In this document: positions 36,277-45,614 of the stretch, in pieces
Numbering within the stretch: position 1 is the stretch's first letter
Layout: each line of letters starts with the position of its first letter
Source: CAWEBF01 sp963807235
GTDB taxonomy: Bacteria > Acidobacteriota > Vicinamibacteria > Vicinamibacterales > UBA2999
Length of the DNA stretch: 64,000 bases
Direction of reading: 5' to 3'
Assembly (NCBI GenBank): GCA_963807235.1
Contig: CAWEBF010000032.1
Span: 5,188-69,187 of the forward strand
Translations under genes and position numbers: made by a program
The notes under the pieces: generated by a model
The model's input: only the letters and a program-made list of their open reading frames with translations
Told to the model about the DNA's origin: nothing
The model's database searches: none

Positions 36277-37693
36277 CTACACCGACTGCAGCTTGAGGTA
36301 GTTCGAGGGCCCGGCGCTCACGCCCGGCGTCATGCTCACCAGCACGATCACGCTGACCCCGCAGGACCACGCCGCGCTCGACCAGCACGGCTCCGAACCG
36401 CTCGGCGAGCTCGTTGAGGTTGCCCTCGAGAGTGGTCACGAGCGGCAGCACCCCCCACGACAACGCCAGCCGGCGCGCCACGGCCGGTTGATCCGTGGCC
36501 GCGACGATCGGCGTGCCCGGGCGCAGCGCCGACAGGAGACCCGCGGTCTTCCCGCCTCGGGTCACCGCCACGATCGCCGACGCGTGCCCGCGGTCGGCCA
36601 GCGTCATCGCCGCCTCGCACATCGCCTGGCCGTGCGGCGCGCGCACGTGCGCTTCCTCGAGCGGGACGGGCGGCGCCACGATCCGCTCGGCGTCGCGCAG
36701 CACGAGATCCAGCGTCTGCACCGCCTTCAGGGGATACGCGCCGGCGGCCGTTTCGCCGGCCAGCATGATGGCGTCCACGCCGTCGCCGACGGCGTTGGCC
36801 GCGTCGCTGACCTCGGCGCGCGTGGGCCGTGGCTCCTTCATCATGGACTCGAAGACCTGGGTCGCCACGATGACCGGCACACCCAGGGCGCGCGCCCGCC
36901 GTGTGATCTCCTTCTGCACGCGCGGCACCGTCTCGAGCGGCAGCTCCAGGCCCAGGTCGCCCCGCGCCACCATCACGGCGTCGCAGGCGTGCAGGATCTC
37001 GTCCAGGTGTTCCACCGCCTCTGGCCGCTCCAGCTTCGCCACGAGCGGCAAGATCGGGCGCGCCGGCTTCGGCCAGCGCCGCGCGCGCCTGCCGGAGGTC
37101 GTCGGCGTTCTGCACGAAGCTCATCGCCATGAAGTCCACGCCCGACGCCACGCCGAACCGCAGATCCTCGAGGTCCTTGGGCGTGAGGCCCGAGGCAGGC
37201 AGGGCCACGCCGGGCGCGTTGATGCCCTTGCGCTCGCCCAGCAGCCCACCGTCCACGACGGTCGTCCGAATCTCGTCGGCGGTCGTTGACTCCACGCGCA
37301 GCTGCAGCCGGCCGTCGTCGAGGAGCAGCGTGTCCCCGGGGCGCACGCGCGATGGCAACTCGCCATAGCTGGTGGAGACCCGGCCCGGGACGCCCTCGAA
37401 GCTGCCAGCCGCGATGACCAGGCTGGCGCCCGGCTCGAGCAGGAACGGTTGGTGGTCCTTCAAGAGCCCGGTTCGAATCTTCGGGCCCGAGAGATCCTGC
37501 AGGATGCGCGACGGTGCCGGCCCGCCTCGGCCGCGGCCGCGCGGATCCTGGCGATCGCTTCCCCATGGCCCGCGTGCGTGCCGTGCGAGAAGTTCAGGCG
37601 GAACACGTCCACGCCGGCGGCCACCAGATCCCGGATGGCCGGCTCGGCGTTTGACGCCGGACCGATGGTGGCGACAATCTTGGTGCGTCTCAT
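36277..37693 (-). CDS. pyk: Pyruvate kinase, frameshifted
   Basis: Glycolytic enzyme making pyruvate and ATP from phosphoenolpyruvate. The start MRRTKIVATIGPASNAEPAI is canonical, followed by VFRLNFSHGTHAGHG with the RxNxSHG site. The B domain is VRPGDTLLLDDGRLQLRVES, then DLRFGVASGVDFMAMSFVQN, LVAKLERPEAVEHLDEILHA, CDAVMVARGDLGLELPLETV (active-site MVARGDLG), VIVATQVFESMMKEPRPTRA and DAIMLAGETAAGAYPLKAVQ. The C-terminal allosteric domain ends SVIVLVSMTPGVSAGPSNYL then KLQSV. Frame changes near 37480, 37055 and 36345 are all repairable. About 470 residues, standard length. Confidence 0.93.
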
Positions 37694-37728
37694 CTAGTCA
37701 GGGGCCAGCGTCTCGCGATAATGTCACC

Positions 37729-39048
37729 ATGCTTGCTCCATCATCTACGCGGATGAGGCTCGGATCGGAAGCGCTGGTGGCGTCGTCGCGCCTGCGCGGC
37801 GCCACGGTTGGCCTGGTGTGCAATCACGCCTCGGTGGGACGCGGGCTGACACACGTCGTGGACCAGCTGGCGGCGGCCGACGGCGTCAAGCTGGGCGCCA
37901 TCTTCGGGCCGCAGCACGGCTTCCGGTCGGACGTCCAGGACAACATGGTCGAGACGCCGCACGCCGACGACCCGCGGATGCGCGTGCCCATTTACTCACT
38001 GTACAGCGACACCCGGGAACCCACCGCGGACATGCTGCGAGGGCTGGATGCGCTGGTCGTGGATCTGCAGGACATCGGGGCGCGCATCTACACCTACATC
38101 TACACGATGGCCAATTGCCTGCGTGCGTGCGCGAGGCACGGCGTGCCGGTGATCGTGTGCGACCGCCCCAATCCGATCAACGGCGTGGACGTCGAGGGCG
38201 CCGCGCTGGTGAAGGGCTACGAATCGTTCGTGGGCCAGTTTCCGATTCCCATGCGCCACGGCATGACGATCGGCGAACTGGCGCGTTTCTTCAACCAGGA
38301 GTTCGGCATCGGGGCCGCATTGGACGTGGTGCCGATGGACGGGTGGCGGCGCCAGATGTTCGCCGACGAGACGGACGTCCCGTGGGTGATGCCCTCACCG
38401 AACATGCCGACGCTGGACACGGCCGTCGTGTATCCGGGCACGGTGCTGGTCGAGGGGACGCTGCTGTCCGAAGGCCGCGGCACCACGCGGCCCTTCGAGC
38501 TCTTGGGCGCGCCGGGCATCAACGCGGAGTCCTTCGCGCGCGAGATGAACGCGCTGGGCCTGCCCGGGGTGCTGTTCCGGCCGGCGGTGTTCGAGCCGAC
38601 GTTCCAGAAGCACGCGCGCACGGCCTGCGGCGGGTGTCAGGCGCACGTGACCGACCGGGCGGCGTTCCGGCCGGTGCTGACCGGCGTGGCGCTGATCGCG
38701 ATGTTCCGGCGGTTCGATCCCGGTCGCGAGCTGTGGCGGCAGCCGCCCTACGAGTACGAGACCACGAAGCTCCCCTTCGACATCCTGAGCGGGTCGAGCA
38801 CGCTGCGGGAACAGATCGACGGCGGGATGCCTGCAACGGCCATCGCGGCGACGTGGCGCGCCGACGAGGAGGCGTTCGTGAGGCGGAGGGAGAAGTATCT
38901 GTTGTACTGCAGCGGTCCGGCCCTAGAAAACGACCGCGACGCCGACGCCTCTGGTGTGGGGGGTGACAGATCGGAGTCACTGAGACCGTGGGATGCCCTT
39001 GAGTCCTCGAGTACACGAGTCGAGGGCGACGAATCAGGGCGTCGGTGA
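37729..39048 (+). CDS. namZ: Exo-beta-N-acetylmuramidase NamZ-type protein (DUF1343)
   Basis: The protein matches the DUF1343 family, whose characterised member NamZ removes N-acetylmuramic acid from the non-reducing end of peptidoglycan fragments. Segments include GATVGLVCNHASVGRGLTHV, LGAIFGPQHGFRSDVQDNMV, VPIYSLYSDTREPTADMLRG, ALVVDLQDIGARIYTYIYTM, VIVCDRPNPINGVDVEGAAL, SFVGQFPIPMRHGMTIGELA and WVMPSPNMPTLDTAVVYPGT. It is intact through REKYLLY near 38910, where homologues normally end. A further 44 residues to 39048 overlap the converging gene and are probably read-through of a lost stop. No signal peptide is seen and no other muramyl-recycling gene lies nearby. Confidence 0.82.
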   Translation: MLAPSSTRMRLGSEALVASSRLRGATVGLVCNHASVGRGLTHVVDQLAAADGVKLGAIFGPQHGFRSDVQDNMVETPHADDPRMRVPIYSLYSDTREPTADMLRGLDALVVDLQDIGARIYTYIYTMANCLRACARHGVPVIVCDRPNPINGVDVEGAALVKGYESFVGQFPIPMRHGMTIGELARFFNQEFGIGAALDVVPMDGWRRQMFADETDVPWVMPSPNMPTLDTAVVYPGTVLVEGTLLSEGRGTTRPFELLGAPGINAESFAREMNALGLPGVLFRPAVFEPTFQKHARTACGGCQAHVTDRAAFRPVLTGVALIAMFRRFDPGRELWRQPPYEYETTKLPFDILSGSSTLREQIDGGMPATAIAATWRADEEAFVRRREKYLLYCSGPALENDRDADASGVGGDRSESLRPWDALESSSTRVEGDESGRR

Positions 39049-39552
39049 GAGCGCCAATCCCGAAACCAATCGGGCCTGTGATGACCGTGCCGATCGCCAG
39101 GCCAAGTCCTTCCCAACACCCGGGGCTGCGCCGGCAGTCGATCTCCATCACCGCAAGTGGCACAAAGCCTGCCGCGTATCCGATCGCGGCACCGTTCCAG
39201 ATTCGATCCCGTGGACGCTCCACCCTCTCGATGATGTCCAGTGGAAAGGTGTAGGGAACTCGATCGACCACGATCAGCCGGTCCCCCGCAAAGTCGCTTT
39301 ACCCCCAACGGTGCACGTGGCGGGACGCTCGGCGGGCGGTGTCTCTGGCGGGAGCGACAGCGCGTCCCTGCATGTCACGCGTCCCGTCACGATGACGCGT
39401 TCGCCATCCCTCAAACCCAGCTCGAGGTCGCGTGCGGTCGCATCAGGTGTCTGCGCGCTCGCGGTCGCTGAAAAGACGAGCGAGACCGTGAGGGCGACGC
39501 CAGGTATCAGCGTGCGCTTTCCGTCGTCGTATCTATTGCCGATTCTGCACAT
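38923..39552 (-). CDS. Secreted protein with glycine-zipper-like membrane segment, frameshifted
   Basis: A signal peptide (LIPGVALTVSLVFSATASAQ) leads to DLELGLRDGERVIVTGRVTC. After a frame change near 39280 come VDRVPYTFPLDIIERVERPR and DRIWNGAAIGYAAGFVPLAV, then EGLGLAIGTVITGPIGFGIG ALTDALI, a glycine-rich membrane-insertion segment. With another repair near 38985 the end reads SVTPHTRGVGVAVVF with TAG at 38923-38925, an aromatic C-terminus. The combination of a short N-terminal regulatory-like strand region (ERVIV, VPYTF) with a glycine-zipper tail is common in acidobacterial envelope proteins of unknown role. It overlaps the 3' tail of the NamZ frame. Confidence 0.6.
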
Positions 39553-40298
39553 GGCCTGTCTGAAAGGAGCAGGATTGATGCCATGAAAATTCTGGTGAAT
39601 CAGGCTATCGGCCAGCGCTTGACCGTTGTCGAAGCTAGCGAAACGAATTGCTTGCGATTCGGTGCTCAGTTGACGCTGTTTATGGTCAAGGCAATAAGAT
39701 CATCCAGAGGCGGAGGAGGCTGAAGAGCTCGGAAAGAGAGACTGCGCGAAAGGAAACATCGCTGAGAGAGTGCTGGCGATGAAGATCGCCACCGCGGAGA
39801 GCAGTCTGCGCGGCGATTAGTCTACACTATCCCCCGCGCCTCAACATCGCGCAGTTGATAAAAGCATTCCGACATAGCCCACTATATCAGAGCGTTGGCG
39901 AAGACGATGGCCGTGGCACCGACATCTCCGATCGCCAGCAGCGCGGGTCTGGCTGTCGGATCTGGGGCGTACAAGCGGAAGGTACAAGAAGCGTGAACTC
40001 GATTCGTCCTGCGGGACGGTGAAGACCGAAGCCAAGACAGGAAGAGCTAGCCCAGCAAAACGATGGCGCTGGTTTGAGCATGTAGTAAAACGAGCGCTGC
40101 TGAGCGTGAGCGTGGGCACGATCGCTGCCAGAACGCGAGCCAGAGCGGGAGCAGCCAGATCGACGCAAAGCGTCGCAACGTTGCGGCGTCCCCGAAATCC
40201 ACGAAGATCGGATAGCCGATGCTGGACCCGAAAGCAGGCAGACCCAGAGCGGAGCCCACCCGAGAACAACAGGCATGCACCACAGATCTTCGAGGCAG
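39553..40298. other. About 745 bases without an assignable gene
   Basis: The stretch has lower GC than its surroundings, especially 39590-39840 and around 39850-40110. Frames on the minus strand (39841-40337) contain hydrophobic pieces such as SSIGYPIFVDFGDAATLRRF and ASIWLLPLWLAFW, spread over two or three frames, which could be the remnant of a small membrane protein. No start, ribosome site or family signature holds them together. I see no tRNA cloverleaf, terminator or long repeat here. It is the only gene-free stretch above 300 bases in the window. Confidence 0.5.
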
Positions 40299-40333
40299 AA
40301 CTGGAGCCCGGGGCCTGGAGCCTGGAGCCCGGC
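40299..40333 (-). repeat. Intergenic heptad repeat, locus 7
   Basis: Five units: AACTGGA, GCCCGGG, GCCTGGA, GCCTGGA, GCCCGGC. On the minus strand, in consensus phase: GGCTCCA, GGCTCCA, GGCCCCG, GGCTCCA. It begins where uvrA should end and probably explains why no clean uvrA stop is seen. Confidence 0.8.
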
Positions 40334-40337
40334 GCAC

Positions 40338-43180
40338 AAGTGCTTTTTCAAGAACTGTCCTGTATACGACGCCTTACACAGCGCCACTTTCTCCGGCGTG
40401 CCCGTGACCACCACGTGTCCGCCCGCGTGCCGCCGCCCGGTCCCAGGTCGATCACGTGGTCGGCGGTCTTGATGACGTCGAGGTGATGCTCGATCAGCAG
40501 CACCGTGTGGCCGCGTCCACCAGCTGGTTCAGCGACTCCAGCAGCCGCTCGATGTCGGCCAGGTGCAGGCCCGTCGTCGGCTCGTCCAGGATGTACAGCG
40601 TGTGCCTGGCCCGTTGGAGCATCGACAGCTCGGTGCCGATCTTGATGCGCTGTGCCTCGCCGCCTGACAGGGTCGTGGCCGACTGGCCCAGCGTCAGGTA
40701 GCCGAGCCCCAGGTTGTTCAGCACCTCCAGCTTCCGCCGGATCGACGTCTCGCTGGTGAAGAACGACACGCCTTCCTCGATCGACATGTTCAGCACGTCC
40801 TCGATGGTCTTGCCGCGCAGCGTCACCTCCAGCGTCTCGGCGTTGAAGCGGGCGCCCTTGCAGGTGCCGCAGGTCACCTCGACGTCGGGCATGAAGTAGA
40901 GCTGTGTCGTGATCGAGCCCTCGCCCTGGCACTCCTCGCAGCGTCCGCCCTTGACGTTGAAGCTGAAGCGCCCGGATTTGTAGCCGCGCTCGAGCGACAA
41001 CGGGGCCTGCGTGAACAGATCGCGGATGGTGTCGTAGAAGCCGACGTAGGTCGCGGGATTCGATCGGCTGTTCCGGCCGATGGGCGACTGGTCGATGCTG
41101 ACCACCTTGTGGACGTGCTCCATGCCGTCCACGCCGTCGTGATCGCCGGGCAGCGTGCGGGTGTCCACCAGCCGCTTCCACAGCGCCTTGTACAGGATCT
41201 CGTTGACGAGCGTGCTCTTGCCCGAGCCGGACGCGCCGGTCACCGCGACCAGCTTTCCGAGCGGGATCGTCACGTCCACATTCTTCAGGTTGTTCTCCCG
41301 CGCACCGCGGATCACAGGCCTTGCCCGAGTCGGCGCGCCGCCGCGCGGGGTCTCGATCGACGCGCTTGCCGGACAGGTACTGCCCCGTGGGCGACGCCGG
41401 GCAGCGCAGCAGGTCCTTGATGGTGCCCTGCACCACCACCTCTCCGCCGTGCACGCCGGGGCCTGGGCCCATCTCCACCAGGTGATCCGCGGCGCGAATC
41501 GTGTCCTCGTCGTGCTCCACCACGACCACCGTGTTGCCGATGTCGCGCAGGCTCTTCAGCGTGGCGATCATCTTCACGTTGTCCTTGGGGTGCAGGCCGA
41601 TGCTGGGCTCGTCGAGGACGTACAGCATGCCCATCAGGCCGGACCCGATCTGCGACGACAGCCGGATCCGCTGCGACTCCCCGCCCGACAGCGTCCCCGA
41701 CCGGCGGTTGAAGCTGAGATAGTCCAGGCCGATGCCCAGCAGCAGCTCCAGGCGCCGCCGGATCTCGCCCAGCACCTGGCGGCCCGCGCCGGCGCCGCGC
41801 CCCGACGGCTTCACGCTGCCCAGGAACGCGTACAGCTCGTCGAAGTGCAGCTGGCCGACGTCGTGGACCGACTTGCCGTCGATCGTGAACAGCAGGCGCG
41901 TGGCCCGCACGCGCGCGCCGTGGCAGTCGGGACACGTGTGCTCCACCATCACCTTGTCGAGCCACGCCTCCATCCTCGAGTTGGCCTCGCCGCGCTGGCG
42001 GTAGCGGCGGTACCAGCCGCTCGATGCGGCGGGCGATGCCGCGTGAAGGCGACCTCCTTGCCCTCCCACTTGTCGTGCTCGCCCTTGGCCCCCGGCGGCG
42101 TGGCCATCGCCACCTTCTTGGGCTCGATGCCGTAGAGAATCGCGTTGCGCGCGCGGTCCGTCAGCATGTTCCAGGGCTTGTCCAGCGAGAACCCCTGCGC
42201 CTTCGACAGGCTGTACATCAGGCGCCCGTCCCAGGTGTCCGGGTTGTAGCGGAACGCCTCCTTCACGAAGCAGCCCCCGGTGATGCTGCGCTTCGGGTCC
42301 GGAATCAGCAGATCCGGGTGCGTGAGCTTGTCCACGCCAAGCCCGCCGCACGTGCGGCACGCGCTTTCCGGGTTGTTGAACATGAAGTAGTCGGCGCCGA
42401 TGTCGCCGTAGAGAAGTGGTGCGTGGCGCTGCAGTGCGTGCGGTAGAACGCCTCGGCGGCCGCTTTGCCCACGCCCTTGCCCAGGTGAATCTGCATCAGC
42501 CCGTCGCCCACGAGGAGCGTGGCCGCCACCGCCGCGCGAATCGCCTTCTCGTGTTTGGCGCTCGCGATCAGCCGGTCCACCACCGCGTCCATGTGCTGCA
42601 CGTCGGACAGCTCGGTGGGCGCCTCGTTGGAGATGTCCACGCGCTTGCCGTCGATGATCAGCTCGCGGCACCCCTTCTTCCGCACCTCCGCGAACACGAA
42701 GTCGAGATCCTCGCCGTACACCTTGAAGATCGGCGCACGCAGCTCCACTTCCGTCCCTTCGGGCAGCGACAGGATGGCCTCGACGATCTGGCTGGACGTG
42801 CGGTTGGGCATCGGTTCGCCCGAACGGGGACAGCGGGCCTGTCCGATCGTGGCGAAGAGCAGGTTCAGGTAGCTCGACACGTCGGTCATCGTGCCGACCG
42901 TCGATCGCGGGTTGTTGACGGTGGTCTTCTGCTCGATGGAAATCACCGGCGACAGGCCGAACACGAAGTCCACGTCCGGCTTGGCCACGTGGGTCATGAA
43001 CCGTTTGGCGAAACTCGAGAGCGATTCCATGTACCGCCGCTGGCCCTCGGCGTAGATCGTGTCGAACGCCAGGCTGGACTTGCCCGACCCCGAGAGCCCG
43101 GTGACGACCACCAGCTTGTCGCGGGGGATCTCCACGGTGATGTTCTTCAGGTTGTGGACGCGCGCGCCCTGCACCGCCAC
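40338..43180 (-). CDS. uvrA: Excinuclease ABC subunit UvrA, frameshifted
   Basis: DNA-damage recognition ATPase of nucleotide excision repair. GTG 43178-43180 is followed by AVQGARVHNLKNITVEIPRD and VVVTGLSGSGKSSLAFDTIY (Walker A 1), AEGQRRYMESLSSFAKRFM and LSPVISIEQKTTVNNPRSTV. A zinc site reads NPESACRTCGGLGV. Further on are EHTCPDCHGARVRATRLLF (second zinc pair), LSFNRRSGTLSGGESQRIRL, YVLDEPSIGLHPKDNVKMIA, LVAVTGASGSGKSTLVNEIL (Walker A 2), CEECQGEGSITTQLYFMPDV, LSGGEAQRIKIGTELSML and YILDEPTTGLHLADIERLLE. The end is VVTGTPEKVALCKASYTGQF LKKHL. Frame changes near 40400, 40510, 41320, 41375, 42020 and 42415. About 945 residues, normal length. A heptad block precedes its start and another follows its end. 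Confidence 0.93.
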
Positions 43181-43190
43181 CGTCGTCCTG

Positions 43191-43225
43191 AAGCCGGAAG
43201 CCGGAAGCCGGGAGCCGGAAGCCGG
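43191..43225 (-). repeat. Intergenic heptad repeat, locus 8
   Basis: Five units AAGCCGG, AAGCCGG, AAGCCGG, GAGCCGG, AAGCCGG, with a single base change across the array. On the minus strand the unit is GGCTTCC. It fills the gap between the nucleotidyltransferase stop (43233) and the uvrA start (43180) and is the least diverged array here. Confidence 0.9.
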
Positions 43226-43232
43226 GCGAGCC

Positions 43233-44153
43233 TTACGGCATCGGCTCGCCCACATAGAAGAACGCCAGCTCCTGCAGCGACACCGTGCTCTTCTTGGTGG
43301 CCCGCACCGGCGTCGACACCTTGCCCAGGTGACCCTCGTCGGCCAGGTACTCGCACGCCAGTCATCACGCCCTCCACGTTGAACGTCCGCTTGAAGTGGT
43401 GCTCGATCTCGCTGGCCGCACGGGTGTCGCCCGCCTCCTTCAGGTAGTCGAGCACCGGGCGAAAGAGCACCTTGGCGCGGTCGGCCATGTAGCGATCGGC
43501 GGCGTCGAGCGCGGCCTCCACCTTCTTGCGCGTCTTCGGCGTGTTCAGGAGGTCGGTGTAGACCGTTCGGAAGAAGGCGGGGTTGAGCTTCAGCGCGTTC
43601 AGGATCACCTCGCGGTCCACGAGCTGCCGCGCGCTGATCACCTCCACCTGGGCGAGCGGCGTGGCGGCGTACAGCAGCCACAGGGCCGTGTAGTCCAGGT
43701 CGCCGCGCGTTACGAACCATTTCCTGGCCTTATACAGGGGCGGCAGCACGCACGTGCCGGCTTCCAGCAGCTGCATCTCGGTGTCGCGCTCGCCAATCGA
43801 CGCCAGCCGGGCCACCAGGTCGGTGATGGTGGGGTCGTGGGTGTAGAGCAGCCGGCCCTTCGAGAGGAAGGAGTGCATGAACGAGTTGCGAAGCGCGCCT
43901 TCGGCGGTCTTGCGGAACTCGGCGCGTGGCATCAGCAGCGCGTGCACGTTCACGCCGTCGGCGTTCAGCGCCACGCTGGACGCGGCCCACGCGCGAGTCG
44001 TCGATGGTGACCAGCACGAGGTCGATGTCGGACCGCGCCCACACCGTGTCGTGCGACAGGCTGCCGACGAGGATCACGGCGAGAACCGAGCGATCGTGCT
44101 TCAGCTGCGCGACAAGCGCGTCGAGGGCACGAGAATGCGGGATCGTCGAGCAA
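43233..44153 (-). CDS. Minimal nucleotidyltransferase-domain protein with long helical C-terminus, frameshifted
   Basis: TTG 44151-44153 (LLDDPAFS) is the likely start. The N-terminal MNT domain is RALDALVAQLKHDRSVLAVI, LVGSLSHDTVWARSDIDLVL VTIDD, with GS and DxD motifs. After a frame change near 43990 it continues VALNADGVNVHALLMPRAEF, RNSFMHSFLSKGRLLYTHDP and a long helical domain (LARLASIGERDTEMQLLEAG, ATPLAQVEVISARQLVDREV, DLLNTPKTRKKVEAALDAAD). The tail is winged-helix-like: ACEYLADEGHLGKVSTPVRA then TKKSTVSLQELAFFYVGEPM, TAA 43233-43235. The helical part could be HEPN-like, but no RxxxxH motif is evident. A stand-alone regulator or modifier is possible. Confidence 0.7.
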
Positions 44154-44178
44154 GGCAAGGAACTGGAGCCTGGGCCTG
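44151..44178 (-). repeat. Intergenic heptad repeat, locus 9
   Basis: Four units: CAAGGCA, AGGAACT, GGAGCCT, GGGCCTG. On the minus strand: GGCCCA(G), GGCTCCA, GTTCCTT. It begins directly after the last recognisable codon of a truncated YdeI gene and ends at the TTG start of the nucleotidyltransferase. Confidence 0.65.
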
Positions 44179-44361
44179 GCGGCGGCGGACGCCGTCGATC
44201 CAGCCGTAACAGAGCGCTTCGTCCAGCGCTTCGGGATACGTCATGCCCGTGTCGGCGACGTGAGTCTTGACCAGCCGCAGCGTAATTTCGGTAGCGGTCC
44301 TGTGGTTGGCGCGCAGCCACGCCCGGAACGCGGCGGCGTTGCGAAAGAACGTCGGCGTCAC
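44179..44361 (-). pseudogene. Truncated YdeI/OmpD-associated family gene (N-terminal third only)
   Basis: GTG 44359-44361 begins TPTFFRNAAAFRAWLRANHR followed by TATEITLRLVKTHVADTGMT and YPEALDEALCYGWIDGVRR, the unmistakable N-terminus of YdeI/OmdA family proteins, which are normally close to 190 residues. After GVRR the family sequence stops and a heptad repeat block begins, followed 30 bases later by another gene. The remaining two thirds are absent, not merely out of frame. The start overlaps the stop of the serine hydrolase (GTGA), so the remnant may still be translated to about 44101. Confidence 0.72.
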
Positions 44362-45587
44362 CGCAGGTGGCGGTAGAGGCGCTCCTCGAAGCCGTCCAGG
44401 ACGCGCATGGCGGCTTCGTCGTAGAACGGCAGCACCTGCATCAGCACCATCGCCCCGACGCCGCTCGCCGGATCGATGAAGAAGTGGGTGTTGTTGATGC
44501 CGCCCCACGTCAGGCTGCCGGGCTTGCGCCGCGGCGTCCCGGAGGCGGCTGGCGCCGCGATCTGGAAGCCGAAGCCCCAGGTGTCCTGCCCCACGCCCGT
44601 CGGAAAGGGCCGCGATCGCGGCGGCTCCGCGGTCGGCTGCAGCCGGACGCGAACGGCGCCCATCTGGTTGCGCGTCATCGCATCCACGGTCTCGCCGGAC
44701 AGCAGACGACGGCCGCCGGCCTGGCCGCGGTTCAGGAACAGCTGGAGGAAACGCGCGTAGTCGGTGGCGGTGCTGTACAGCCCGCCGTCGCCCCGGACGA
44801 CGACCGCCAGTGACGCGGGATTGGGCACCTCCACGAACCGGCCGTTCGTTCGTTGATGCACGGTCACGACGCGTCGGTGGTTGGCCGCCGGGACGTCGAA
44901 GGCCGTGTCCACCATGCCCAGCGGGTCCGCCAATCGCGCCTGCAGGAAGGCGTCGATGCGCTGGCCGGTCACAATCTGCACGATGTCGCCGAGCACGCGC
45001 GTGCTGGCGCCGTAGTTCCAGCGCTCGCCCGGTTCGCTCACGAGTGGCAGCTCACTGTCGTTGCTCGCCTTGGTGACGCGCTGCGCCACGGCCAGTCCCG
45101 GATCGGACCAGCTGTAGCCGATGCCCGAGGTGTGCGTGAGCAGGTGGCGGATGGTCATCGTCTTGGTGGCGGGCCGCGTCTCGAACGTTCCGCGGGCGTC
45201 GTCGACAGTCGTCAGCACCTTCGACAGGCCGAACCGCGGCAGGTACTTCGAGACAGGGTCGTCGACTCCGATCTTCCCCTCCTCGACCAGCATCATGACG
45301 GCCGTCGAGGTCATGGGCTTGGTCATCGAGGCGATGCGGAAGATGGCGTCCCGGCTCATCTCGACGTTACGCGCCACATCCAGCTTGCCAAACGCCTCGT
45401 GGTAGAGGATGCGGTCGCGGCCGACCACCATGGCCACGACGCCTGGCACTTCACCACGCGCGACGGCGTCGCGCAGGAACGTGGACAGCGCGGTCTGGCC
45501 TTCCGCGGGCACCGATGGATCGGCTGCCCGGATCACGCTGAAGCCGGACGCCACGAGCACAGAGGCGAGACAGAGTCGGCGAACCAT
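44358..45587 (-). CDS. Exported serine hydrolase of the beta-lactamase/class C family
   Basis: This intact protein of 409 residues has a signal peptide (LCLASVLVASGFSVIRA). The catalytic motif is RIASMTKPMTSTAVMMLVEE (SxxK, Ser in SMTK), the second motif WNYGASTRVLGDIVQ (tyrosine at the YxN position, but YGA rather than YSN), and a late glycine-rich stretch LTWGGINNTHFFIDPASGVG stands for the third (KTG-like HxG) motif. Such enzymes are esterases, D-aminopeptidases or penicillin-binding relatives acting in the periplasm. It is the first gene of a leftward group with the YdeI remnant and the nucleotidyltransferase. The alpha/beta hydrolase upstream ends 28 bases before it. Confidence 0.85.
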   Translation of the reverse strand: MVRRLCLASVLVASGFSVIRAADPSVPAEGQTALSTFLRDAVARGEVPGVVAMVVGRDRILYHEAFGKLDVARNVEMSRDAIFRIASMTKPMTSTAVMMLVEEGKIGVDDPVSKYLPRFGLSKVLTTVDDARGTFETRPATKTMTIRHLLTHTSGIGYSWSDPGLAVAQRVTKASNDSELPLVSEPGERWNYGASTRVLGDIVQIVTGQRIDAFLQARLADPLGMVDTAFDVPAANHRRVVTVHQRTNGRFVEVPNPASLAVVVRGDGGLYSTATDYARFLQLFLNRGQAGGRRLLSGETVDAMTRNQMGAVRVRLQPTAEPPRSRPFPTGVGQDTWGFGFQIAAPAASGTPRRKPGSLTWGGINNTHFFIDPASGVGAMVLMQVLPFYDEAAMRVLDGFEERLYRHLR

Positions 45588-45614
45588 GACGCTCCTTGAA
45601 AACCGTGGCGCATC

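Noticed and set aside
39841..40486. Frames of 95-175 residues on both strands in the gene-free stretch
   Set aside because: No start with ribosome site, no conserved phrases, and hydrophobic pieces jump between frames.
43191..43225. Regular short repeats that might suggest a CRISPR array
   Set aside because: Units are 7 bases and directly adjacent; there are no spacers, no repeats of 25-40 bases and no cas genes.
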